The translations under genes and the position numbers were made by a program. Under the pieces are notes generated by a model, which ran no database searches, was not told the DNA's origin, and was given only the letters and a program-made list of their open reading frames with translations. A DNA stretch of 64,000 nt, taken from positions 1,798,001-1,862,000 of the forward strand of contig NZ_CP024847.1 in the NCBI RefSeq assembly GCF_002892535.1, given 5' to 3'. Below, in pieces: positions 17,797 to 29,446 of this stretch (position 1 is the stretch's first letter; the number at the start of each line of letters is the position of its first letter). This DNA comes from Aquella oligotrophica. Lineage in GTDB: Bacteria; Pseudomonadota; Gammaproteobacteria; Burkholderiales; UBA11063.

Positions 17797-18237
17797 CTAC
17801 AATTTGGCAAAACGTTCAAATAATATTTCACTAACATTTTTATCTTTAGGCAATAAATCACTAAGTGTATATTGACGAAGTGTCTTGATAAATTGATTGC
17901 TAGCTTTATCCAAAATATTTTTAAATTCACATAACCCGGTCATCTTGCAATCAGAGGTGTTACATTCAACAACAGTAAAAGTTGGTTCAAATTCAGCGAT
18001 AATCCGTGCAATATCGTGTTCATACGCTCTGGGATGAATTTTCATTCCACCACGAGTACCACGAAAAGTATAGATATAACGTAGTTTTGAGAGCTTACTC
18101 ACGATTTTTGTAAGGTGATTACGAGCGATATTTAGTTTCCGGCTAAGCTCTTCAACAGTTACCAGATGATTGCCTTCCATCATCGCAAGATAAATCAGTA
18201 TTCTTAGTGCGTAATCAGTTTGTTTGTTGAGTTGCAT
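17797..18237 (-). CDS. Rrf2-family regulator, NsrR-like
   Basis: 146-residue winged-helix repressor of the Rrf2 family. The N-terminus MQLNKQTDYALRILIYLA is characteristic, followed by the recognition helix region (ARNHLTKIVSKL) and the wing (TRGGMK). Three cysteines in VEC-x4-C-x5-C (about residues 91-102) are placed like the Fe-S ligands of NsrR, so it probably senses nitric oxide or redox state. The DLLP tail also fits NsrR. It is transcribed away from the MHS transporter at 18390 and may control it. I could not find a convincing NsrR operator. Confidence 0.88.
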   Translation of the reverse strand: MQLNKQTDYALRILIYLAMMEGNHLVTVEELSRKLNIARNHLTKIVSKLSKLRYIYTFRGTRGGMKIHPRAYEHDIARIIAEFEPTFTVVECNTSDCKMTGLCEFKNILDKASNQFIKTLRQYTLSDLLPKDKNVSEILFERFAKL

Positions 18238-18312
18238 GTTAATTAAATTCCGTATGATTGTATAAGAACCAAAGTCAAATAATATTTTAATCTTATCACA
18301 AATGATTTATTT

Positions 18313-18379
18313 AAATTAAACAAAACCTGAACTTTTGAGTCATTGTTGTTAAAATCATGTTAATTTAATTAAACAAAAA
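18313..18379. promoter_or_regulatory. Pair of direct repeats in the Rrf2/transporter divergent promoter region
   Basis: AATTAAACAAAA occurs at 18314-18325 and again at 18367-18378, 53 bases apart, about five turns of DNA. The second copy directly precedes the ribosome site of the transporter gene. They could be regulator binding sites; the AT-rich composition makes chance possible. Confidence 0.3.
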
Positions 18380-18389
18380 GGTTACTTTA

Positions 18390-19682
18390 ATGAGTAAAGA
18401 TTTGGCACTAACAGCACAAGAAAAGAAAATCGTAGGGCTGGCGGCATTAGGTGGTATGCTTGAATTTTACGATTTTATTATTTATGGAATATTTTCTGTT
18501 TATTTTGCTCATCAATTTTTTCCTGGCGACAATCAGCTACTTTCAGTTATTGAAAGCTACGTGGTATTTGTACTAGGTTATATCGCTAGACCCATTGGTG
18601 GAATGATATTTAGCCATGTAGGCGATGAACATGGACGGAAAAAAGTCTTGATCATCACCATCATCTTGATGGGCTTATCTTCTCTTGGAATTGGTATTTT
18701 ACCAACCTATTCACAAATTGGTGTAGCCGCTCCGATCTTATTACTGCTATTACGTCTGACACAGGGATTAGCACTTGGAGGTGAATTACCCAGTACTTAT
18801 GTGTATATTAGTGAAACTATGCCACATAAAAAGGGTTCAGGATTTGGCATTACCATGACAGGTGTTAATTCTGGCTTACTACTTGGGATGCTAATTAATC
18901 AGCTAATGAATACCATCTTAACCCCAGCAGAACTAGCTGATTATGGATGGCGGTTACCATTTATTTTTGGTGGTGCTTTATGCTTGATTAGTTACAAGAT
19001 TCGTAAAACACTACAAGAGACAAATGCGTTTCAGCGCATTCATGATAAACCAGATTTCCCATTAGTTTATCTATTTAAGAATAATCCAAAGCAGTTATTA
19101 GCTGGTACAGCTGCTACTGCAATCATGTCTGGCTTGGTAGTTGCAGCAATAGTATTTATGCCAACCTACCTTCACGAGATCATCAAAGTTGATAGTAAAA
19201 CAATTAGCCACATTATGCCAGTTGCAATGATTTTTAATGTTATTACCATTTATTGCACTGGGAAAATTGCCAATCACGTTTCGTCTTATTCGATTCTTAA
19301 ATATTTGCTAATTGCGACCGTCCTATTAACCCCAGTAAGTTACTGGCTAATTGCCAATAGCTTTATATCTTCTGGTGTTATTATTCTTGGCATCTTAGAG
19401 GGGATTGCAGCCATGATTATTCCGCTGCTAATCACAAGTCTATTTCCGGCAAAAATCAGGCTAACTGGAGTAGCAATGTCTTACAATATTGGCTTTACTA
19501 TTTTTGGTGGATTAGCGCCCATCATCATTAGTAGTTCAATTAAATCAGGTTTTGGCGGTATCTATAGCACTCCAATAATCTACCTAATTGCAATTGCAGT
19601 TATTGCTGCTTTTGGACTCATATTTGCCAAAAAGCATAGTCATGATTCTATCGTACTAAAAAATTCTCACCAAACCAACTAA
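18390..19682 (+). CDS. MHS-family MFS transporter
   Basis: 430-residue inner-membrane proton symporter with about 12 helices. The MHS signature is clear: GMLEFYDFIIYGIFSVYFA (residues ~22-40), ARPIGG...SHVGDEHGRKK (about 66-85), and the RLTQGLALGGELPS motif of helix 4 (about 122). Substrate unknown; members carry dicarboxylates, betaines or other small acids. AAGG ribosome site. It is divergent from the Rrf2 regulator and closed by the hairpin at 19709-19738. Confidence 0.92.
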   Translation: MSKDLALTAQEKKIVGLAALGGMLEFYDFIIYGIFSVYFAHQFFPGDNQLLSVIESYVVFVLGYIARPIGGMIFSHVGDEHGRKKVLIITIILMGLSSLGIGILPTYSQIGVAAPILLLLLRLTQGLALGGELPSTYVYISETMPHKKGSGFGITMTGVNSGLLLGMLINQLMNTILTPAELADYGWRLPFIFGGALCLISYKIRKTLQETNAFQRIHDKPDFPLVYLFKNNPKQLLAGTAATAIMSGLVVAAIVFMPTYLHEIIKVDSKTISHIMPVAMIFNVITIYCTGKIANHVSSYSILKYLLIATVLLTPVSYWLIANSFISSGVIILGILEGIAAMIIPLLITSLFPAKIRLTGVAMSYNIGFTIFGGLAPIIISSSIKSGFGGIYSTPIIYLIAIAVIAAFGLIFAKKHSHDSIVLKNSHQTN

Positions 19683-19708
19683 TGAATTAAAATTTAAATA
19701 CAAATGTC

Positions 19709-19738
19709 AAAAAGGGAGTATTTTCATACCCCCTTTTT
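19709..19738 (+). terminator. Bidirectional terminator
   Basis: Stem AAAAAGGG..GTAT / ATAC..CCCTTTTT with A-run and T-run on opposite sides, placed between two convergent genes so that it can end both. Confidence 0.85.
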
Positions 19739-19752
19739 GTTTATTGATCCAA

Positions 19753-20358
19753 CTATTCAATTGGTAAAGCAGACGATTGTTGCTGATAAATATACCAGCC
19801 GGGTTGATTGGTTTGACTTATAGTTTGCCCTGCCTGCGAACCAGACTCAACTATAAAACTTGAGGTAAAACTCGTTTCCATATATTTATACATAAAAGTA
19901 AATCTGGCATTGGTTGTTTTCTGTTTATCCGTTCCCGCATACTGTAAGAAATCATAATAACCGACATAGCCACCATATCCACAACCTAAATCCATCGCTA
20001 CATTAGACTCTGGAGATGGTATACTCATAATAGGATTTGTAACCAAAAAATGGGTAAAATAATTATAAATTTCTTGGGTACCTTCTCTTTGTACCGGACT
20101 AACAGTCGGTTGCAATATCGCATCTGGTGTATAATAAGTCATTGTAAAATACCCAGCACCAAGATATACATCAGAAATAGTGTTAACGTTATATAGTTGT
20201 AATCCATTCCCCCAGTTAGTGAGCATTTGTTCTGCTGTTTGTTTGTTAAATGCTGGAATGGTACATGCTGGTGCCGCATTATTATTAACGGTAGTTCCTG
20301 AATTACAACCAGCAAACAGGATGCTAGCGCATAATGTAAACATTACTCTTTTTTTCAT
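19753..20358 (-). CDS. Lipoprotein with NTF2-like (SnoaL/CaMKII-association type) domain
   Basis: 201 residues. The signal peptide ends in a lipobox LFAGC with lipid-carrying Cys18, so it should be membrane anchored. After an Asn-rich linker, residues ~38-190 look like a small alpha+beta NTF2-like domain (WGNGLQLYNVNTISDVYL, then paired aromatic beta strands and RFTFMYKY). Such domains often bind small ligands. Assignment to that fold is by pattern, not certain. Confidence 0.6.
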   Translation of the reverse strand: MKKRVMFTLCASILFAGCNSGTTVNNNAAPACTIPAFNKQTAEQMLTNWGNGLQLYNVNTISDVYLGAGYFTMTYYTPDAILQPTVSPVQREGTQEIYNYFTHFLVTNPIMSIPSPESNVAMDLGCGYGGYVGYYDFLQYAGTDKQKTTNARFTFMYKYMETSFTSSFIVESGSQAGQTISQTNQPGWYIYQQQSSALPIE

Positions 20359-20522
20359 TATAATACCTTAGTCAGTTTATCGGATATAGAGTTATTGTAT
20401 TATATATTGTGTAGATATCGCACATAAAATAAAGGTATTTAGCAGATTTTTTGTTACAATTATGGTTTTACATAGTTTAATATTGTAGCGTAAGTGCAAC
20501 TTTATGGTGAAGTCAGATCTCA

Positions 20523-22634
20523 ATGAGTCAAAATCAAACAAATAAAAAATTAGTATCGTTTATTATTGCTTTATTTCTAATTAGCCTCCTTGGGTTAGTT
20601 TACACACAGATCTGTCTAAAGCAAAATGATAATAACCGGATGCTGACAACCATTTCCAATCAGAAACTTTTTTTGGCAACTACGACTGATAAACTAGACA
20701 AAAAGCTTGGCTTGATGGCGGATAAGCTGGATACTTATGCGATGTTATTAAGTACAGGCAAGATTTCTATGCCAGAATTTGAATCTGAGTTAAGTAATGA
20801 GAAATTATGGTTAAACTATGGAATAGTTGGCGTTGGAATTGCAGAAGTTCCTAAATTAAGGAGTAATGGACGTAAGCATTTTCATCGAAATTACTGGCTA
20901 AATCTTACTACAAGATTTGAGTCGCAACAAGACTCTAATAATTATACCTTAAACACTCAGGAAAATGCTTGGTTCAATGATACGCTCAAAAACCAGAAAC
21001 CACAATGGTCTAGATCATACTATGATAATTCTTTACGTGAGTTTATTTTTAGTTACTCAGCACCCGTCTATGATGTCACACATAAAAATATTATTGCCGT
21101 ATTGGTAGTTGACTTTGATTCACAGTTTATTGATAGTATTGTATCGCAAAATATCGGGCAAAAATATACATCAATTATCAGCCGAGATGATGGAGCATAC
21201 ATATATACGGATAATACCGATAAGGTATTAAATCAGGTATCTTTGAGCAAAATAACCAATAAAAATTCTATTGAAGCACAAACATATCAGTATATAAATA
21301 AAAACCACTGTAATCAAGTTTGTAGCCTAGCATTATCTGATAATTCAGAAAAACATCTTATCCTTTACCAGTCATTAAAAAAATTGCCATGGACTATTTT
21401 TGCTGATTATACCACTCAGCAACTTGGAAGTTTAAACCGAGAATCCGATAACTCATTAACCATGCTAAATATTGGTTTCTGGGTAATCTCTCTGCTTTTA
21501 CTGGTAGTTTTAGTAAATTTATACCGGATGAGTAAAAAAAGAACATTTAAGACACTCTGGCAATTATCGGCTCTTGTTAGTCTGATACTTGTTTGTGGGA
21601 TAGTATATGTCTGGAAAATTTCTAATCATCTGTACTACAGAGATACCTCAAAAGCGATAATCAATCAGACCATACTTGATAGCTATATCAAGCAATACGA
21701 TGCAGCTAGTCAGTTAAAGCGCACCGAATCAATCATAAAAATACCCACCGCAATTATTATCGATTCAGCTGAGTTTCTTAATTCATATAATATCCAACTT
21801 TCCGGGCATATAATGCAACGTTACCCCAAAAATAGCGAAGATGCGTGGGGAGTGAAGTTTAATGATGGATTTGATGCTAAAATTACCCAGACCGGGGTAC
21901 AAAAAACAAACCGTTATGATCATGTAACATGGTCGTTTCAGGTAAAAATCCGGGAGAACTTTGATTATACACATTATCCATTTAATCATGGTAGTATCTG
22001 GCTTGCAGTTAGCCCAGTTAATCAATATAAAAACCTATTATTCACACCTGATTTCTCATACTATAATGGATTAACTGATATCAATGCAGCAAATGGTGTT
22101 GCACGTAATCTCATTATTCCTGGCTGGTACATTCGTGGTAGTTATTTCAATTATCAAAATGATTCATCCCGCATGGTAAATAATGTTAATTCGTATTCAG
22201 CCATTGACTTACCCGCACTAACCTTTAATATCCTTATCGGGGCGACTTTTGGTGATGCAGTAATTACCACAGTCATTCCGCCGATGGTAATTATAATGAT
22301 TCTTTTTGTAACCATGCTTACGATAAGTAAAAAGGGAAATAAATCTATCGAATTTAAAGTAAATAGTATTTTAAGTGCAAGTAGCGGAATGCTCTTTACA
22401 ATTGTTTTCACCCATGTTAGCTTACGGAATAAAATTACTTCAGCCATCATGTACATCGAATATTTCTATCTTATGATGTATATCGTGGTGCCGCTAATAC
22501 CGATCAATGCATTTTTGTTTGCAACGAAGAAATTTCCAAAGATTAATTTTGCAAGTAATTTATATGCCAAGCTGTTGTTTTTCCCAGTAATTAGTTTTCT
22601 TCTATTTATAATTAGTTTATGGCGGTTTGCATAA
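20523..22634 (+). CDS. Cache-type sensor fused to a pentameric ligand-gated ion channel
   Basis: 703 residues. TM at ~10-28, a periplasmic region ~35-312 that looks like a double Cache sensor (YWLNLTTRFES, REFIFSYSAPVYD, VVDFDSQF), TM ~316-335, a basic cytoplasmic loop (YRMSKKR), TM ~346-366, then a pLGIC unit. The pLGIC part has the Pro-loop FDYTHYPFNHG (about 480-490), a GWYI motif (about 533), and four C-terminal helices with IPPMV in M1 (~575-600), M2 (~614-636), Y-I-E-Y-F in M3 (~645-668) and M4 to the C-terminus. These match GLIC-type channels in order and spacing. As in other prokaryotic channels the Cys pair of the loop is absent. The topology puts both sensor and channel ligand domain in the periplasm. 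Probably a chemically gated channel. Confidence 0.8.
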   Translation: MSQNQTNKKLVSFIIALFLISLLGLVYTQICLKQNDNNRMLTTISNQKLFLATTTDKLDKKLGLMADKLDTYAMLLSTGKISMPEFESELSNEKLWLNYGIVGVGIAEVPKLRSNGRKHFHRNYWLNLTTRFESQQDSNNYTLNTQENAWFNDTLKNQKPQWSRSYYDNSLREFIFSYSAPVYDVTHKNIIAVLVVDFDSQFIDSIVSQNIGQKYTSIISRDDGAYIYTDNTDKVLNQVSLSKITNKNSIEAQTYQYINKNHCNQVCSLALSDNSEKHLILYQSLKKLPWTIFADYTTQQLGSLNRESDNSLTMLNIGFWVISLLLLVVLVNLYRMSKKRTFKTLWQLSALVSLILVCGIVYVWKISNHLYYRDTSKAIINQTILDSYIKQYDAASQLKRTESIIKIPTAIIIDSAEFLNSYNIQLSGHIMQRYPKNSEDAWGVKFNDGFDAKITQTGVQKTNRYDHVTWSFQVKIRENFDYTHYPFNHGSIWLAVSPVNQYKNLLFTPDFSYYNGLTDINAANGVARNLIIPGWYIRGSYFNYQNDSSRMVNNVNSYSAIDLPALTFNILIGATFGDAVITTVIPPMVIIMILFVTMLTISKKGNKSIEFKVNSILSASSGMLFTIVFTHVSLRNKITSAIMYIEYFYLMMYIVVPLIPINAFLFATKKFPKINFASNLYAKLLFFPVISFLLFIISLWRFA

Positions 22635-23035
22635 TTATCTGGATTTACTAATTTAACAATCAAACTCATAGAAAACCATATAGCCTATATACACAGATAA
22701 GGGCTAGACAATCAAATCATATTTAATGTAAAGACTATTTATGTTAAGCTCGATAATATATGCAATAATAACAAAAGGTAGTAACAACTTTTAATTCTTT
22801 TTTGTCAACTCACACTACTTTTATTTAAATCACCAGCAGATAATCATAACTTTGCTAATTAAATGCTTACTGCTCATCACGAATTCAGATTATCAAGGTT
22901 TATTGACAAAATTAATCAGACCCGGATTGATTACCCCGTAAAACACCCCCTATTATTGTACCCTGTTGTAAATTATGCACCTACTGCTAGAATCTCGCCA
23001 TGTAAATAAATAATTACAAATCAAGTTTCTAAATA
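22635..23035. other. Intergenic stretch, nothing recognised
   Basis: About 400 AT-rich bases between the channel gene and the eno terminator remnant. No open frame with a ribosome site and no sign of the ftsB gene that often follows eno in proteobacteria. Confidence 0.5.
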
Positions 23036-23078
23036 AAAATAGCACCAGTAATGATCTGCTCCCCAAATAGTGGACAGA

Positions 23079-23906
23079 TTATAAAAAGCCTCTGGTAGAT
23101 TCAAAATGGTTTCGATATTCAATCGGAGCCATTTTTCTTAATTTGCGCTGTATTCTATCATTATTATAAAAATAGATATACTCATCAATTAATAATTTTA
23201 ATTCTTCGTAAGTACTTATTTGCTCTAAATAAATACTCTCACTTTTCAAATGTCCAAAGAAACTCTCAATACATGCATTATCCAAACAATTACCTCTCCT
23301 GGACATGCTCTTTGTTATACCTAGTGATTTTAATAAAGATGTGTAGGCAATAGATGTGTACTGTGAACCTTGATCACTATGTAGAATAAGCTGATCATTA
23401 CTCATACTTGGGAATGCTCGTTTGATAGTCTCTATTACTAGCGGATTATCATTGTATTTACTTAGCTCATATGATTTTACTTCATTGTTAAATAAATCAT
23501 AAATTACGGAGAGATAATAATTTACTCCTCTAACCTTTAAATAAGTAATATCAGTAACTAATTTTCTATTAGGTAAATTGCTTTGAAACTTCCGGTTTAG
23601 AATATTAGCTGCCAGTAAATTTTCATTTCCAAAAAAATTACGCTTCTTTCTAATCCTAGACTTTAGGCCAAGTTTGCGCATTAAGCGTAAAACCTTCTTA
23701 TAACTTATTACCATACCTTGCTTTGATGTTAAAGTATCACGTATTCTACGGTAACCATAGCGACCTTTACTTTTAATGTAGATAGCTTTGATACTATCCA
23801 TTACCATAGTTTCTGTTAACACAGCTTTATTACGGTTGGCTAATAAATATTTGTAATATCCGCTCCGGGATACACCAAAAAATTTGCAAGCAGATATAAT
23901 AGACAA
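23079..23906 (-). CDS. IS3-family transposase OrfB (catalytic part)
   Basis: DDE integrase-type domain. The catalytic triad is visible in LVTDITYL, LHSDQGSQY and NACIESFFGHLKSE. The first listed start is a TTG; the frame continues upstream without a stop to overlap orfA, so the working product is probably an OrfAB fusion made by -1 frameshifting at the AAAAA run (23957-23961) just before the orfA stop. N-terminal HTH_21-like region (SRSGYYKYL). Confidence 0.93.
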   Translation of the reverse strand: MSIISACKFFGVSRSGYYKYLLANRNKAVLTETMVMDSIKAIYIKSKGRYGYRRIRDTLTSKQGMVISYKKVLRLMRKLGLKSRIRKKRNFFGNENLLAANILNRKFQSNLPNRKLVTDITYLKVRGVNYYLSVIYDLFNNEVKSYELSKYNDNPLVIETIKRAFPSMSNDQLILHSDQGSQYTSIAYTSLLKSLGITKSMSRRGNCLDNACIESFFGHLKSESIYLEQISTYEELKLLIDEYIYFYNNDRIQRKLRKMAPIEYRNHFESTRGFL

Positions 23907-23953
23907 ACCAGATGTAGAAATATAGCTCTCAATAACACTAAAAGACAGAGATT

Positions 23954-24295
23954 TTATTTTTCCTGTTTGTCTCTTAGCTCCTTCAACTTTTTTAGTAGAA
24001 ATAGCTCTCCTTTTAGCCTCATATTTTCATGACGCAACGCCTCAACTTCTGAATTAAATCTTTCTTTCTTTGGTCGGCCGTGAGAGCTATGGTTGTTATG
24101 CTTGCCACGACCATCTTCTAAACCTGAAGCACCATAAAGTCGAAACTTCCTTATCCAATCTTTTATTATGCTTATCTCTAATTCATATTCTACAGAAAGT
24201 TGGGGACCTGTTTTACCCTCATTTAGATACTTATTAACAATAAGCAATTTAAATTCTCGGGTATATGTTTTGCGATGTTTATTTTGTGTGTACAT
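23954..24295 (-). CDS. IS3-family transposase OrfA (DNA-binding part)
   Basis: 113 residues: a helix-turn-helix (FKLLIVNKYLNEGKTGPQLS, then ISIIKDWIRKFRLYG) followed by a leucine-zipper-like tail (EALRHENMRLKGELFLLKKL). It ends GGAAAAATAA, the likely frameshift site into orfB. Confidence 0.92.
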   Translation of the reverse strand: MYTQNKHRKTYTREFKLLIVNKYLNEGKTGPQLSVEYELEISIIKDWIRKFRLYGASGLEDGRGKHNNHSSHGRPKKERFNSEVEALRHENMRLKGELFLLKKLKELRDKQEK

Positions 24296-24401
24296 AAAAA
24301 AACTCCCTACGAGTAGTTAAGTATAAAGGGCTTTCTTTATACTTGTCTACTTTATAGGGAGCAGATCAGTAATGGTGCTATTTTGTTAACGCATCAAGAA
24401 A

Positions 24402-25694
<1,293 letters not shown>

Positions 25695-25732
25695 CTAAAA
25701 ATTTTAATTATCAAAAACTTGCTTTATTTTTC

Positions 25733-26638
25733 TTACTTAAGTGCTACAACAGTAGGAAATATATTTCTATCATCTGGAATAATACGGATATCTCTAAATC
25801 CAGCTGTTTTTAACAAAAGTAACATCTGCTCTGTAGTTCGGTAAGCACTCCACTTCACTTGTAAAATATCAATCATGACTGCAATTTCAAGGTTTAATTT
25901 TTCAAAATCAACTAAATATGATTGCTCAGTTTTTTCAGTATATTTTTGAGGATAGGTTAGATAACTAGTAACCAATTTAGCACCAGGTTTTAGTGCACGA
26001 TAAAAATTATGAAAAATTTGCTTAACAAGTTCATCATCTTCAATATAAATAGTTAAACCATTTGAGGAAATTAAATCAAATTGCTCCTGATAATCTAATA
26101 GTAGCGCATCTTCTACTTTTTGTTGAATTGATAATGACTCAAATAAGGAAGGATATTTATTTTTTGAATCTAAATGTGCATTTTTATCCAAATCTACCGC
26201 GAAAATATTACAATTCTTAACACAGGAGAAGTCTAAATCGAGTAACTCACTCATTACACCACTAGGGATTGCTGCCAACACAGCATTATCTGCAACGGCT
26301 TTCTGATTTTCTTTTTTAAAAATCTGATGCCGATTATGGGTTGCTAGCATTACATATGAGTTAAGGATAATTTTTTCAACAAATGATAAAGAGTTAACTT
26401 GCTCACGCGGGAAATTAATAACATAATCTGTCCAGTAACCATTAATGCCACCATTCATGATTAAAAAGCGCCCCAAAGCAAATCCTTGAAGTCCATCTAA
26501 TAATTCAAATAAAGTTTCCAAAGATAAGCTTGAAGCAAAACTTTTAGTCGCCGATAGCCGACTTTTTATTTTGCTAACTTTATTCTCTAGCTCGCTTTTA
26601 TCATAAATATCGTAAGTATGACTATAATTTGTGCCCAT
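25733..26638 (-). CDS. Class I SAM-dependent methyltransferase-like protein
   Basis: 301 residues. A long helical N-terminal region (~1-110), then a Rossmann core: the NAVLAAIPSGVMSELLDLDF segment, FAVDLDKNA as the acidic SAM-ribose loop (about residue 147), FDLISSNGLTIYI as motif IV (about 187), and a FYRALKPGAKLVTSYLTYP strand (about 212). The glycine-rich motif I is weak (AIPSGV). Substrate unknown. It sits between kdsA and eno, genes that are neighbours in many proteobacteria. Confidence 0.7.
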   Translation of the reverse strand: MGTNYSHTYDIYDKSELENKVSKIKSRLSATKSFASSLSLETLFELLDGLQGFALGRFLIMNGGINGYWTDYVINFPREQVNSLSFVEKIILNSYVMLATHNRHQIFKKENQKAVADNAVLAAIPSGVMSELLDLDFSCVKNCNIFAVDLDKNAHLDSKNKYPSLFESLSIQQKVEDALLLDYQEQFDLISSNGLTIYIEDDELVKQIFHNFYRALKPGAKLVTSYLTYPQKYTEKTEQSYLVDFEKLNLEIAVMIDILQVKWSAYRTTEQMLLLLKTAGFRDIRIIPDDRNIFPTVVALK

Positions 26639-26660
26639 TTTTCTTTACACTATACGGTTA

Positions 26661-27490
26661 TTAATATTTTTTAACTAGCTGGTCAATAGCCATAATTTCG
26701 GTTAGGAAATTTTCTATTTCATACATCGGAAACGAATTTGGCCCATCCGATTTAGCTTCATCCGGGCGTGGATGAGTTTCCATAAATAGCCCACTTATTC
26801 CAACAGCAACCGCGGCACGAGTTAAAACTGGGACAAATTCACGGCGACCGCCTGATGCATGTCCTTGCCCACCTGGCAATTGAACCGAATGCGTAGCATC
26901 AAACACAACCGGACAATCAGTATCACGCATGATAACCAATGAAGTCATATCTGAAATCAGATTATTATAACCAAAACTTACACCGCGTTCACATGCCATG
27001 ATTAAGCCATGACCTTCAACGCTTTTTGCTTTATCGGTAACATTTTTCATATCCCAAGGTGCCAGAAACTGCCCTTTCTTGATATTAACTGCTTTACCGG
27101 AAGCGGCAACTGCTTTGATAAAATTAGTCTGACGGCATAAAAAAGCAGGCGTTTGCAAAATATCAACTACTGATGCAACCTGATCAATCTGTTCAACCTC
27201 ATGAATATCAGTCAATATTGGTAAGCCAAGCTGACGTTTAACCTCAGATAAAATACGCAACCCTTCATCAATCCCCGGACCGCGAAAAGTCTTATCCGAG
27301 CTACGATTAGCTTTATCAAAGCTTGACTTATAAATAAAATTTATACCAAGCTTACTGGTTATTTCTTTTAAATATCCAGCAGTATCAATCGCTAGCTGCT
27401 CAGATTCAATTACACATGGTCCGGCTATCAAAAATAATGGCTGACGAAGCCCAACTTCAAAATCAAGTAATTTCCAAGATTTATTTTCCA

Positions 27491-27491
<1 letters not shown>
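26661..27491 (-). CDS. kdsA: 3-deoxy-8-phosphooctulonate synthase (KDO 8-P synthase)
   Basis: Condenses phosphoenolpyruvate and arabinose 5-phosphate to KDO 8-phosphate for the LPS inner core. 276 residues, normal. Motifs: [10 protein letters not shown] near residue 22, [11 protein letters not shown] (about 55), DIHEVEQ (about 97), and the GGRREFVP region (about 213). Its ATG overlaps the pyrG stop by one base (TAATG), so translation is coupled. Its substrate PEP is the product of eno in the same unit. Confidence 0.98.
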
Positions 27492-29140
<1,649 letters not shown>

Positions 29141-29156
29141 TTACTCTCATATAAGA

Positions 29157-29191
29157 AAAAACAATAAAAAAGAGGGGGAATTATCCCCCTC
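29157..29191 (-). promoter_or_regulatory. Terminator-like hairpin in the pyrG leader (possible attenuator)
   Basis: GAGGGGG (29172-29178) and CCCCCTC (29185-29191) form a seven-pair GC-rich stem with a six-base loop. On the minus strand it is followed by TTTTTTATTGTTTTTT, an intrinsic terminator directed into pyrG and ending about 20 bases before its start. It is about 365 bases from the previous gene's stop, so a role in pyrG attenuation is plausible; a late terminator of the upstream lipoprotein gene is the simpler alternative. Confidence 0.65.
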
Positions 29192-29201
29192 GCTTAAAAA
29201 T

Positions 29202-29246
29202 CTACGCGCATTCGATACACTTACTATAATCAAAAAAGCAATTCAT
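29202..29246 (-). other. Possible 14-codon leader peptide before the pyrG hairpin
   Basis: ATG at 29246, 14 codons, TAG at 29202-29204, with AGGG about 8 bases upstream; product MNCFFDYSKCIECA. It ends about 10 bases before the terminator stem, a spacing usual for translation-linked attenuation. It contains three Cys and no run of a regulating amino acid, so chance is likely enough. Confidence 0.2.
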
Positions 29247-29446
29247 TTTATAAACCCTACGACTAGCCTATCAATTTTTTATCAGTAAATAACTTAGCTG
29301 GTTCTACTTATCAAAATCTTGGAATATCATAAGCTTGTATAAGCAGCTAACAAATCTCCGCATTATTATAGCATATGAGTACTAGACAACTAACCCAAAT
29401 TTTGATCGTACACCCCTCCTCTCATTACTATCAATAGCTTTTAACG

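Larger units (their letters stand above)
23052..24368 (-). mobile_element. IS3-family insertion sequence (IS150-like)
   Basis: 1317-bp element with imperfect inverted ends starting TGATCTGCTCCC (about 20 of 25 bases match) and a 4-bp target repeat GTAA at 23048-23051 and 24369-24372. It carries overlapping orfA and orfB on the minus strand, the normal IS3 plan. All parts look intact. Confidence 0.92.
23036..24384 (-). terminator. eno terminator split by the IS3 insertion
   Basis: Arm AAAATAGCACCA at 23036-23047 and arm TGGTGCTATTTT at 24373-24384 are perfect complements. Removing the insertion sequence and one copy of its GTAA target repeat joins them into a 12-bp stem with a four-base loop. 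On the minus strand the stem is followed by TTTTTATTT, the form of a Rho-independent terminator for eno. In the present sequence the arms are 1325 bases apart, so it should no longer fold as a terminator. Confidence 0.8.

Noticed and set aside
18238-18389. NsrR palindrome in front of the MHS transporter
   Set aside because: No match to the AAGATGCATTT-type dyad; only AT-rich direct repeats are seen.
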